A stretch of 64,000 bases of DNA, from positions 15,779 through 79,778 of the forward strand of contig CAYFJO010000004.1 in NCBI GenBank assembly GCA_964343305.1. The letters run 5' to 3'. This stretch comes from CAYFJO01 sp964343305. Lineage in GTDB: Bacteria; Planctomycetota; Planctomycetia; Pirellulales; Pirellulaceae. The notes beneath the pieces were generated by a model that did no database searches, was not told the origin of the DNA, and saw only the letters and a program-made list of their open reading frames with translations. Shown here one piece after another: positions 54,227 to 62,852 of the stretch. The position numbers and the translations under genes were made by a program. Every line of letters begins with the position of its first letter. The first letter of the stretch is position 1.

Positions 54227-54670
54227 ATGGCAACGGTGGTCACAAAAAAGCCCGATCGCGATCAACTCAAATCCGATCAGGTGCTGTGCGAATTCTGCAT
54301 TGCCAAATGCTGCCGGTATTTCGCGTTGCCGATGGAAGAGCCCTCTTCTTGGGCGGACTTTGAGTTCATCCGCTGGTATTTGCTGCATGGACAGGCATCG
54401 GTGTTTACCGATGATGGCAGTTGGTATCTGATGGTACACACAGACTGCAAGCACCTGATGCCGGACAATCGCTGCGACATTTACGAGACCCGCCCGCAGA
54501 TTTGCCGCGACTACACAACCGACAACTGTGAATACGAAGACGACTGGGTTTACGACCGCTACTTCGAGACGCCGGAACAAGTTGAAGAATACGCCGAAGC
54601 GACTCTCGGCCCGATGAGTGGCACGAGTATCCGCAGCCGACGACCGTCGTTGTTGCCCATTATGGCGTGA
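54227..54670 (+). CDS. YkgJ-family cysteine cluster protein
   Basis: The 147-residue protein has the YkgJ Cys pattern: CEFCIAKCCRYFALP near residue 21, HTDCKHLMPDNRCDIYETRPQICRDYTTDNC near 70-105. The Cys residues probably bind zinc or an Fe-S cluster. The C-terminal part is acidic and unstructured. It stands just before hisS on the same strand. No specific role is known. Confidence 0.88.
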   Translation: MATVVTKKPDRDQLKSDQVLCEFCIAKCCRYFALPMEEPSSWADFEFIRWYLLHGQASVFTDDGSWYLMVHTDCKHLMPDNRCDIYETRPQICRDYTTDNCEYEDDWVYDRYFETPEQVEEYAEATLGPMSGTSIRSRRPSLLPIMA

Positions 54671-54726
54671 AGAGACGGAACACTCGTATGCACTCTTTCG
54701 TGTTCCAGAATGCAAGAATATAGAGA

Positions 54727-56121
54727 ATGTCCAAAGACCTCATCCAGCCACGAACATTAAGCGGGTTTCGCGATTATCTGCCCGAAGCAATGATCCCGCG
54801 TGAACGGCTGATTGCGACCGCTCAGCGAGTGTATCGCTCGTACGGCTTCAGCCCCATCGATACGCCGGCATTGGAATACGAAGAAATCTTGACGGGCAAA
54901 AGTGGCGAGGAAGGTGAAGCTGACGAAACGGTTCGTCAAATGTATCGCTTCGCGGATCACGGCGGTCGCGCGGTCGGCATGCGCTTCGATCTGACCGTTC
55001 CACTGGCTCGTTTTGTGGCACAACATGCTAATGATTTGGGTACGCCGTTCAAGCGTTACCATATCGCAACCGTCTGGCGAGGCGAGCGGGCACAGCGCGG
55101 CCGATATCGCGAATTCATGCAGTGCGATTTCGACACGATCGGCACCAAGTCGGTCGTCGCCGATATCGAAACCGGGCTCGTCATACACGACCTGATGAAG
55201 GCCATCGGCCGCGAATTCATCGGGGAAGATTTCTCCGGCTTTACGATTCACATCAACAACCGCAAAGTGCTCAACGGATTGCTCGAAAAGCTGGACCTGC
55301 GCGACAAGTCGTCATCCATCCTGCGGTCACTGGATAAACTCGCCAAGATCGGGCGCGAAAAAGTCGTCGCAGAACTCGTCGCCAATTCTGGCGCGTCCGC
55401 TGAACAGGCTGAACAGATCCTCACGATGGCGGACCTGGCTGGTTCGAATGAAGATGTCCTGTCGCAACTTGAGCCGCTCGTCGCCGGCAGCGAAACGGGC
55501 CTCCAGGGTCATGCTGAGTTGAAACAACTTTTCGAAGCCGTCAACGCGTCCGGCGCTCAGGCCGAGCGATTCAAACTCGACGTATCGATCGCCCGTGGAT
55601 TGGATTATTACACCGGCACGATTTTCGAAACATTTTTGGATGCGCTGCCGACAATCGGTAGTATTTGTTCAGGCGGTCGCTACGACAATCTCGCCGAGTT
55701 GTACACCAAGCAGGAGCTGCCGGGCATCGGAGCGTCGCTGGGACTCGACCGGTTGCTGGCCGCGCTGGAAGAATTGGATGCGGTGGAAAAAGTCCGCACA
55801 CCCGCTGAAATGCTGATCGTTTACTTCGACAAGTCGCGTTTGAATGACTACCTGAAGTTGGCAAACGATATACGGACGGCTGGCATCGGGGTCGAAGTTT
55901 ATCCCGATCCAAAGAAGATGGGCCAGCAATTGAAATACGCGGATCGACGAGGATTTCGAGTGGCGTTGATCGCCGGTGAGAGTGAGTTCGCCGATGGCAA
56001 GTGCCAAGTCAAGGATCTTCAATCGGGCGAACAGTCGGATTGCTCGCTGGCCGACAACAGCGCCGATATCATCCAAACGGTGCGTCAGATCCTCAGCCCT
56101 TCTGACAACGACCATGAGTAA
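54727..56121 (+). CDS. hisS: Histidyl-tRNA synthetase
   Basis: The 464-residue protein has the class II motifs: motif 2 FKRYHIATVWRGERAQRGRYREFMQCDFDTIG near residue 113, the histidine A-motif LDYYTGTIFE near 295, and motif 3 GIGASLGLDRLLAALEE near 338. The C-terminal anticodon-binding domain holds VYPDPKKMGQQLKYADRRGFRVALIAG. It charges tRNA-His. The YfhO-like gene begins 8 bases before its stop. Confidence 0.97.
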   Translation: MSKDLIQPRTLSGFRDYLPEAMIPRERLIATAQRVYRSYGFSPIDTPALEYEEILTGKSGEEGEADETVRQMYRFADHGGRAVGMRFDLTVPLARFVAQHANDLGTPFKRYHIATVWRGERAQRGRYREFMQCDFDTIGTKSVVADIETGLVIHDLMKAIGREFIGEDFSGFTIHINNRKVLNGLLEKLDLRDKSSSILRSLDKLAKIGREKVVAELVANSGASAEQAEQILTMADLAGSNEDVLSQLEPLVAGSETGLQGHAELKQLFEAVNASGAQAERFKLDVSIARGLDYYTGTIFETFLDALPTIGSICSGGRYDNLAELYTKQELPGIGASLGLDRLLAALEELDAVEKVRTPAEMLIVYFDKSRLNDYLKLANDIRTAGIGVEVYPDPKKMGQQLKYADRRGFRVALIAGESEFADGKCQVKDLQSGEQSDCSLADNSADIIQTVRQILSPSDNDHE

Positions 56122-58795
56122 TGACTCGACGGTTTTTCGTCACTCCCCGTTTGTGCTCTTCTCTTTGCTGTTGCTTTGGATGTTCGGTGGTGTGCTCGCG
56201 ACATCCAGCCTTTTGGCCTATCGCGATGCATCGCACTTTTTTGCCCACCTGTTTCAACTGGTCAATACGGAGTGGTCGGCGGGAAGAATTCCGCTTTGGA
56301 ACCCATATAACAATTGCGGTACACCGTTGCTCGCCAACGCCACATCTTCAGTGTTCTATCCTGGCAAACTGATATTCCTTTTGCCGGTCCCCTATGCGTG
56401 GTGTTACAACTTGTACGTGATTCTGCACGTCGTGCTGGCCGGCTGGTTTGCGTACAAGCTGTCCAGGAACTGGGCGACAAGCCAATCGGGAGCAGCGATC
56501 TGTGCGATTTCGTACGCGTTTTCCGGCACGGTTCTCTATCAGTATGGCAATGTGATCTTTCTTATCGGCGCGGCCTGGCTGCCGGCCGCGATTTGGGTAA
56601 CGGACCGGATGTTGCGCGAAAGGAGCATCCGTTGGTCATGTGGTTTAGGTGTGATTCTGGCGCTGGTCGTATTGGGCGGTGATCCGCAAATGGCCTATCA
56701 CATTGGTCTCTTGGCTTTGTTGTATGGCGTCATCATTTGGCGCAAGGGTGATCACCGTCAGGCACGTGCCACGTTCTGGCAACGTTCACTCATTTTGCTG
56801 TCCATTGCCGCGGTTTGCGGCATTGGACTCGGCGCCATTCAAGTGCTGCCCACACTCGAATGGTCCCGCGAATGTGTCCGTGGCCGCTCTGTCTTGCCGA
56901 GGAACATTTACCAGATTCCTGGCTATTTGGCGGGCGACGCGCGTTACGACAAGTATTCGCGCGTCAACTGGTACGACGAACTCGTGGGCAAAGCGTCCAA
57001 CCCATCACCGAGCGAACCCATTTACGAGTACAGCCTACCGCCCTGGCGCTTGGCCGAATTCGTCTGGCCGTGGTTCAGCGGTTCCAGTCTATCGCAATAT
57101 CGCCGCTGGATTTACGCGATTGCCCAGGAACGTGATTGGGTTCCATCGCTCTACTTCGGTGTATTACCCTTTGTGTTGGCAATTTCCGGTTGGAAGATTC
57201 GCAACACCGATCCACGCACGGCTTGGATGTCGCTGGGGCTTGCGCTTTCGCTGATTGCCAGCTTGGGCAAGTATGGTTTGGGATTTGGGATCCATTGTGT
57301 TACAAGACTCGGCGATAATTCGGCGGTTGGCGAAGCATTCGGCGGTCTTTACTGGTGTATGACTGTTCTGTTACCCGGCTACGCGCAGTTCCGCTGGCCA
57401 AGCAAGATCTTGGTGATCACCGCGATATGTGCGAGCGTCTTGGCGGGGATGGCGTGGGATCGAATGGTATCTGGTGACAGGCAAGCAAACGACAGGCGGT
57501 TACGTGTTCAACGGATACTGCTTGTTCTTTGCATGGCAAGTGTCGTGGGCGCCGTGGTGATAACGTTGCTGCGGAATTGGGAAGTGGTATCTTTGCCAGA
57601 AAGTTCATACTTGGGGCCATTCGACACAGCAGGCGCGTTTCGTGATGTCTTGACATCCTTCATTCTGACAGCAACGGTTTGCATGGTCGTGCTCCTCTTG
57701 CTTCGATGGGACGAACGTCAGCCCGCATCAAAATGGCAATTGTGTCTGCTTGCCGTTGTTGTTATTGACGTGGGAATTGCGAATCGATGGATGATCTCGG
57801 CAACCCCTGCAAATCTACTTACCAACGAAAGCGTATTTCACACGATCTTGGCTGAATCAGAATCGAAGTACGGCGTCGACCAGCCATTTCGTGTCTTTCG
57901 CGAATCGTTCTTGCCAGGCAAATGGCGGCAGATATCGTCGGCCGATCGATTCGCTGAGTTTCACGAGTGGGCGTCACAGACGCTCTATCCGATGTACCAT
58001 TACAACGCGGATGTTCAGCTAGTCAGCGTCCGTTCCGAAACGCTGCGCAATTTCGACCATATGCACTTCTTGTCACCCGCGCAATGGCCGACTGCTGACG
58101 GTCAACTCATGAACGCTCAACCGCTAAATGCGATCGACGCAATGAATGCAAAATACTTGATCGTCCCGACCGCGATGCGTGACGATCTGTCAAATCAATT
58201 GGGGGCGGACAGCACTGCACTGCAAACCATCGCCCGCTCGACAATTCCGGATTTGGGTGAATTCCAATGCTTGTACAACCGCAACCACTTGCCGCGATCC
58301 TGGATCGTTCACGACGTCGAAGTCATCCCGCGTATTGACCGACGTGACTACGGTCGAATTGTGGAAACAAGGATGAAGATCGCGTTTCCAGGCGAGATTG
58401 ACTTACGACAGACGGCGGTTGTCGAATCGGATGACTTGGACGGATTCTCGCATTCCGATTTGAACGGCGAGGAGCCCTGTCAGGTTGTTCAATACACACC
58501 GCAGCGCGTTGAAATTGACGTGACGATGGTTGAGCATGGCATGGTCGTGCTGAGCGATCTATACGAATCGAATTGGCGGGCGTTTGATCAGCGGCCCGAT
58601 GGATCTGTTGAACCCTTGAAGATCTATCGCACAAATCGAATGATGCGCGGTGTCATTTTGGAGCCAGGGCAACATCGAATTGTATTCGAGTATTCGCCGA
58701 CCAGTTTTTATGTCGGAGCCTGGATCAGCGTTCTGGCCTGGGCGTTGGTCTTGATCGTCGTTTTTCGCACGAAGTCCAAATCGACGACGGCATAG
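56114..58795 (+). CDS. YfhO-like multi-pass membrane protein
   Basis: ATG 56114 overlaps the end of hisS by 8 bases; the frame is open further upstream inside hisS, but that is not a real start. The 893-residue protein has about 12 hydrophobic segments and a long first outer loop with FAHLFQLVNTEWSAGRIPLWNPYNNCGTPLLANATSSVFYPGKLIFLL, which is the YfhO family pattern. A large C-terminal extracytoplasmic region (about 580-860) precedes a last helix (SFYVGAWISVLAWALVLIVVF). YfhO relatives belong to the GT-C glycosyltransferase-like membrane proteins. Its substrate is unknown. The hisS overlap suggests co-transcription rather than related function. Confidence 0.85.
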   Translation: MSNDSTVFRHSPFVLFSLLLLWMFGGVLATSSLLAYRDASHFFAHLFQLVNTEWSAGRIPLWNPYNNCGTPLLANATSSVFYPGKLIFLLPVPYAWCYNLYVILHVVLAGWFAYKLSRNWATSQSGAAICAISYAFSGTVLYQYGNVIFLIGAAWLPAAIWVTDRMLRERSIRWSCGLGVILALVVLGGDPQMAYHIGLLALLYGVIIWRKGDHRQARATFWQRSLILLSIAAVCGIGLGAIQVLPTLEWSRECVRGRSVLPRNIYQIPGYLAGDARYDKYSRVNWYDELVGKASNPSPSEPIYEYSLPPWRLAEFVWPWFSGSSLSQYRRWIYAIAQERDWVPSLYFGVLPFVLAISGWKIRNTDPRTAWMSLGLALSLIASLGKYGLGFGIHCVTRLGDNSAVGEAFGGLYWCMTVLLPGYAQFRWPSKILVITAICASVLAGMAWDRMVSGDRQANDRRLRVQRILLVLCMASVVGAVVITLLRNWEVVSLPESSYLGPFDTAGAFRDVLTSFILTATVCMVVLLLLRWDERQPASKWQLCLLAVVVIDVGIANRWMISATPANLLTNESVFHTILAESESKYGVDQPFRVFRESFLPGKWRQISSADRFAEFHEWASQTLYPMYHYNADVQLVSVRSETLRNFDHMHFLSPAQWPTADGQLMNAQPLNAIDAMNAKYLIVPTAMRDDLSNQLGADSTALQTIARSTIPDLGEFQCLYNRNHLPRSWIVHDVEVIPRIDRRDYGRIVETRMKIAFPGEIDLRQTAVVESDDLDGFSHSDLNGEEPCQVVQYTPQRVEIDVTMVEHGMVVLSDLYESNWRAFDQRPDGSVEPLKIYRTNRMMRGVILEPGQHRIVFEYSPTSFYVGAWISVLAWALVLIVVFRTKSKSTTA

Positions 58796-58805
58796 ACCCC
58801 TCAAA

Positions 58806-60161
58806 TCACTCGTCGCACGCGAGGGCGGTTACTCTTTCCAACTCATTTTCGATTGCCGAAACATCTGGCACACGAACCTGTTCGCGCGCGGCAATCAGGT
58901 TAGCGCAGATCGGCTGGAGTTCTTCATAGGCAAATTGTTTGCGCTGTTCGTCCGATTGTTCGAAGGCACCAGATCGATACATTTCTCGTAGCCACTTGGC
59001 CGTCAACTTGGATTTGACTTCTTCTGAAAACAATTCACACTCTTGTTCCGTCAGCAAAAAGTCCGACGCCAGGTCGCCCACGGATTCGTTGGCCAGATCA
59101 ATCAGACGCACGGCGTCATCATCCACCAGGCGGTCCAGCGCCCAACGGCTTGTCACCGCGGCGATGACGCAGCCGACCAGGCCACCGATGAATGCGACGA
59201 AGTATTGAATCACGATCGCACTGACGCCGCTTGCCACCGCGCCGCCCAATGCCGTGCCGATGTCCATTCCCAAAAACCAGCCGTACACGCCGAACACAAC
59301 GCCCGCGGTGTTCGTTGCAAACGTCTTGCCAAATTGCGGCCAAGAAACGCGTTTCGAGATCCAAGCGCGATAGAGATCCGGAATCGACATCGTCAATGCC
59401 AACAGAATTGCACTGATAAAGTTGCCGCGCAGCAACTTAGTGAGATGTCCCATCATGCCCAAGCCCGATGATGCTCGACCGAGGGCCGCCGTGGTGAGTC
59501 GCTGAATCATTCCGCGGCCGATCTGCGACGACGCCAATCGGTTCATGTTCACACGGACTGCCACGGCTCCGGCCGCCGTCAATCGCCGCAAGCTGGGGTG
59601 CCTGGCCATCAACCCGGCGACAAAAGACGTCTCGTTGCCGATCACGGCGGCGCTGTCGATCGATTCGGTGTCGGACAGACCGTTCCACTTGCCCCGCGCA
59701 AACTGAATCGCAAACGAAATCGCGAACGTGAAATTGCTGGTGACCGATTGGTTGGCCTCATGGTAGGTCAGAGCGTCGATATTGCCGGCAATCGCGAGGT
59801 TGCGAACTTGCTGGTAAGTGAAATCGCCTTGCTTGATGATCGCCGTGGCTTGATCGGGATCGGAAACGCCTCGCACCCTGTCGTTGGTGATCGCTGTTTT
59901 GAGCAAGTCGAGACACTCGTCATATTGATCGCGGGGAACTTCGACCAATTGATCACGATCATTGAACAAGTCCGTATCGGCATCAAACAACGCATCGAAC
60001 GTTGCACGTGCGGTGGGAAAGTACTTGGTGCCGTCTGGCCCGGAGTTCGCCGCAGCCGCGCGTTCTTCGGCGGACGAAGGCAAGGTATCCTCGGTGGATA
60101 CCCGGGCTGTGTCTTGGATCGCGGTCACGTCGCGCGAAGTGGGTTCATCAACAGGCTTCAC
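58806..60161 (-). CDS. Membrane protein of unknown function
   Basis: The GTG start at 60161 follows GAGGA at 9 bases and gives 451 residues. The N-terminus is polar and acidic. A helical region follows with QQVRNLAIAGNIDALTYHEANQSVTSNFTFAISFAIQFARGKW, then a central basic stretch (RRLTAAGAVAVRVNMNRLASSQIGRGMIQRL). Hydrophobic segments lie at about 225-245 and 285-355, rich in Gly and Ala (LLRGNFISAILLALTMSIPDLY, GVVFGVYGWFLGMDIGTALGGAVASGVSAIVIQYFVAFIGGLVGCVIAAV). The C-terminal 80 residues are acidic and helical. No family is recognised; the Gly-rich hydrophobic region recalls pore-forming or membrane-inserting segments, but that is weak evidence. Confidence 0.75.
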   Translation of the reverse strand: MKPVDEPTSRDVTAIQDTARVSTEDTLPSSAEERAAAANSGPDGTKYFPTARATFDALFDADTDLFNDRDQLVEVPRDQYDECLDLLKTAITNDRVRGVSDPDQATAIIKQGDFTYQQVRNLAIAGNIDALTYHEANQSVTSNFTFAISFAIQFARGKWNGLSDTESIDSAAVIGNETSFVAGLMARHPSLRRLTAAGAVAVRVNMNRLASSQIGRGMIQRLTTAALGRASSGLGMMGHLTKLLRGNFISAILLALTMSIPDLYRAWISKRVSWPQFGKTFATNTAGVVFGVYGWFLGMDIGTALGGAVASGVSAIVIQYFVAFIGGLVGCVIAAVTSRWALDRLVDDDAVRLIDLANESVGDLASDFLLTEQECELFSEEVKSKLTAKWLREMYRSGAFEQSDEQRKQFAYEELQPICANLIAAREQVRVPDVSAIENELERVTALACDE

Positions 60162-60273
60162 TGCTCGCGATCCTCAATTGCTCGTTCCGGTTTTGACCGA
60201 TAAGAAAGAGACTCTATTCTAGCCAGTACTAAAATGATCCCGCAACTGTGTGAAGAACTGCTAGGATAGAGTG

Positions 60274-60546
60274 ATGATCGAAGTCGAGTTTTTTGGTCTC
60301 GTGAGAAAATACGCCGGTGTCGCGTCGGCGAGTGTTGACGTACAAGCGCCTCACACTTCGCTTCAATCTGTCTTGGATCAACTGACCGAGCAGTTTCCCC
60401 AACTCGCGGGAAACTGTATCGACGATCATCGACTGGCCCCCGGGTTCGTAGCGAACGTCGACGGGGATCGGTTTCTCTGTGACCCGCAGACGGCAATCGC
60501 CGACGGATCCTCCTTGCTCATTATGTCGTCGGACGCTGGTGGTTGA
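60274..60546 (+). CDS. MoaD/ThiS-family sulfur carrier protein
   Basis: ATG 60274 follows AGGATAG; GTG 60271 in the same frame is less likely. The 90-residue ubiquitin-fold protein has EVEFFGLVRKYAGVASASVDV and ends in GG (SSDAGG), the site of thiocarboxylate formation. MoaD supplies sulfur for the molybdopterin dithiolene. It lies 3 bases before the AOR gene, so it probably serves tungstopterin or molybdopterin assembly for AOR and the Fwd subunits. Confidence 0.88.
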   Translation: MIEVEFFGLVRKYAGVASASVDVQAPHTSLQSVLDQLTEQFPQLAGNCIDDHRLAPGFVANVDGDRFLCDPQTAIADGSSLLIMSSDAGG

Positions 60547-60549
60547 TTC

Positions 60550-62361
60550 ATGTCGAAGCGATTTGGTTACCACCAGCAATATCTACATGTTGACCTGACC
60601 GAACGACAAAGCCGTGCCGTCTTGTTGGACGGCGAAACGCTGCGGAGCTTTCTGGGCGGCAGTGGATTGGGGGTTTACCTGTTGCTGAAAATGGGAGCGG
60701 CTCAGTGCGATCCGACATCGCCGGACGCTCCAATCGCATTTGTGTTCAGTCCGCTGGTTGGCAGCCTGTTGACGATGTCCGCCAAGTTTGCAGTGGTCAG
60801 CAAGAGTCCACTCACGAATCGATTCAACGATTCGTTGGCCAGCAGCGGTTTTGCCGTGGCGGGAAAACGCACCGGGAATGATGCGATTGTGATCACAGGA
60901 TGCGCAGCCGAGCCTTCGATTCTGGTCATCGACGACGGCGACGCACGCATCGAACCCGCGGGGGATTTGTGGGGTGCAACGTGCAGCGAAACTCAGCGGC
61001 GGCTCGGCGAGCAATTCGGCGGCCAATGGGAATCCGCCGTGATCGGTCCGGCTGGTGAACAACAGGTGCGCTATGCGACAATTTCCCATGACGGACGTCA
61101 CGCCGGTCGCGGCGGCAGCGGCGCCGTTCTCGGTTCAAAGAACATCAAAGCCATCGTGGTTCGCGGCACGCAAAAGTGCGAATGGGCCCACGCCGATGAA
61201 CTTACACGATATGCAAAGCAACTGTCCAAAAGGTCCTTTGGCCCCGCGACGGAAAAGTATCGTGAACTGGGCACGGGCACAAACCTGCTGACGTTCAATC
61301 GCCTCAACGCGCTGCCAACTCGCAACTTTCAATTCGGAAGTTTCGCGGCGGCCGAACAAATCGCTCCCGAAACACTCTTGGCCGAGCGGTCCAAAGTTCA
61401 GCAATCTTGCGTCGCATGCACCATCGGATGCGAGCACATCTATGCACTGAACGCCGACGAAACAGCGGATGCCTCGACCGGCGTTCGCTTGGAATATGAA
61501 AATCTATTCGCCTTGGGGTCGCTTTGCGCAGTGAGTGACTCGGACGCCGTGCTCGCCGCATCGAAGCAATGCGATGAACTCGGCCTGGACACGATCAGCG
61601 CGGGTGGCACGATTGCGTTTGCGATGGAATGCGTTGAACGCGGGTTACTCGAAGAATCTTGGCTGAAGTTTGGCGACGGCAACGCATTGTTGCGCGCGAT
61701 CGAACTCGTTGGTCGCCGCGAAGGATTCGGCGACGCGCTGGCCGAGGGTAGTTTTCGTCTCGCCGAACAAATCGGCGGCGACTCAGTTGCCTTTGCGGCG
61801 CAAGTGAAAGGAATGGAAATCCCTGGATACGAACCGCGTGCGTTGCAAACGATGGCGCTCGGATTCGCCGTCGGTTCCCGCGGTGCGGATCACAATCGCA
61901 GCGGAGCGTACGAGGCCGATTTTTCTGACAAGGTCGATCGTCGGTCGCTGTCGAGGCAGTCCGCCGCGCTCGCGATCGAATCCGAGGACAAAGCCGCGCT
62001 GATGGATTCACTGATCCTGTGCAGATTTCTGCGTGGCGTGTTTGATGACTTTTGCGACGAAGCATCGCTGATGTTGAACTTGGTCACTGGCTGGGACACG
62101 ACCGCGAACGAACTTCGTGAAACCAGCCGCCGCATCGTGACGGCCAAAAAGTTGTTTAACATTCGTGCTGGCTGGACTCCGGACGAAGATACGCTGCCCC
62201 AGCGTTTCCTCGAAAACGAACTGCCGGACGATCATGCCGCCAAGCTCGATCGGGAACAACTGTGCCGCGCCGTGCAGCAATACAACCTGGGTCGAGGCTG
62301 GCAGAGAGATGGTTTTGTTGACCCGTCGCGATTAGAAGGTCTAGGACTGGACGAGTTATGA
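60550..62361 (+). CDS. Tungsten-type aldehyde ferredoxin oxidoreductase
   Basis: The 603-residue protein has the AOR N-terminal domain (RSFLGGSGLGVYLLLKMGAAQCDPTSP, RTGNDAIVITGCA, GRGGSGAVLGSKNIKAIVVRG). The 4Fe-4S ligands are CVACTIGC (C287, C290, C294) and a fourth Cys near 491 in LILCRFLRG. Pterin-binding elements follow (GLDTISAGGTIAFAMEC, VKGMEIPGYEPRALQTMALGFAVGSRGADHNRSGAYEADF). AOR uses a tungsten bis-pterin to oxidise aldehydes to acids with ferredoxin as electron acceptor. The MoaD gene is immediately upstream. A scaffold gap follows 3 bases after its stop. Confidence 0.93.
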   Translation: MSKRFGYHQQYLHVDLTERQSRAVLLDGETLRSFLGGSGLGVYLLLKMGAAQCDPTSPDAPIAFVFSPLVGSLLTMSAKFAVVSKSPLTNRFNDSLASSGFAVAGKRTGNDAIVITGCAAEPSILVIDDGDARIEPAGDLWGATCSETQRRLGEQFGGQWESAVIGPAGEQQVRYATISHDGRHAGRGGSGAVLGSKNIKAIVVRGTQKCEWAHADELTRYAKQLSKRSFGPATEKYRELGTGTNLLTFNRLNALPTRNFQFGSFAAAEQIAPETLLAERSKVQQSCVACTIGCEHIYALNADETADASTGVRLEYENLFALGSLCAVSDSDAVLAASKQCDELGLDTISAGGTIAFAMECVERGLLEESWLKFGDGNALLRAIELVGRREGFGDALAEGSFRLAEQIGGDSVAFAAQVKGMEIPGYEPRALQTMALGFAVGSRGADHNRSGAYEADFSDKVDRRSLSRQSAALAIESEDKAALMDSLILCRFLRGVFDDFCDEASLMLNLVTGWDTTANELRETSRRIVTAKKLFNIRAGWTPDEDTLPQRFLENELPDDHAAKLDREQLCRAVQQYNLGRGWQRDGFVDPSRLEGLGLDEL

Positions 62362-62364
62362 CGA

Positions 62365-62464
62365 NNNNNNNNNNNNNNNNNNNNNNNNNNNNNNNNNNNN
62401 NNNNNNNNNNNNNNNNNNNNNNNNNNNNNNNNNNNNNNNNNNNNNNNNNNNNNNNNNNNNNNNN
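62365..62464. other. 100-N scaffold gap
   Basis: The gap lies between the AOR stop and the next gene. An open frame runs through the N stretch, but that is only because N is undefined. No duplicated flank is visible, so the true distance is unknown. Confidence 0.9.
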
Positions 62465-62495
62465 GCCAATTCGCCGAAGAGAGGTAATGCGACGC

Positions 62496-62849
62496 ATGTC
62501 GGAAACGTTTATCCTGATCCCAGGCCGTACGAGTCAACAAGGCTGCGGCATCAGCGAAGGAAAATTCGGCGACACCTATCAAAGCGAAATCCAAACGCTG
62601 CAAGTTGCTCCGGAAGACATGGAGCGGCTGGAGCTTGCGGAAGGTGGCAAAGTTCGTTTGACCAGTGAGCACGGACAAATTGACGTCGTGATCAAAAAAG
62701 CGAAGGGAGACGAACTCCCGCGGGGCTTGCTGTTCATTCCCTATGGCGACCTTTCCAGTCAACTAATGGGCGGCGACACGCATGGATCAGGGATGCCCAC
62801 CAGCAAAGGAATTGATGTCGAACTAAGACCGCTAACCAATGACGAATGA
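62496..62849 (+). CDS. Molybdopterin dinucleotide-binding subunit, FwdD/FmdD-like
   Basis: ATG 62496 gives 117 residues with a GAGAGG about 11 bases upstream. The product has FILIPGRTSQQGCGISEGKF, MERLELAEGGKVRLTSEHGQIDVVIKKAKGDELPRGLLFIPYG and GMPTSKGIDVELRPL, the FwdD double-psi barrel pattern. FwdD binds the second part of the tungstopterin/molybdopterin of formylmethanofuran dehydrogenase. The FwdB/FhcB gene follows 3 bases after its stop. The N-terminus could extend into the gap. Confidence 0.85.
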   Translation: MSETFILIPGRTSQQGCGISEGKFGDTYQSEIQTLQVAPEDMERLELAEGGKVRLTSEHGQIDVVIKKAKGDELPRGLLFIPYGDLSSQLMGGDTHGSGMPTSKGIDVELRPLTNDE

Positions 62850-62852
62850 CCA

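Noticed and set aside
55976..56113. Upstream extension of the YfhO-like gene inside hisS
   Set aside because: The extension is hisS read in another frame; ATG 56114 starts a natural membrane protein.
62358..62495. Frame joining the AOR stop region to FwdD through the gap
   Set aside because: Continuity depends on N; the FwdD start at 62496 has its own SD.
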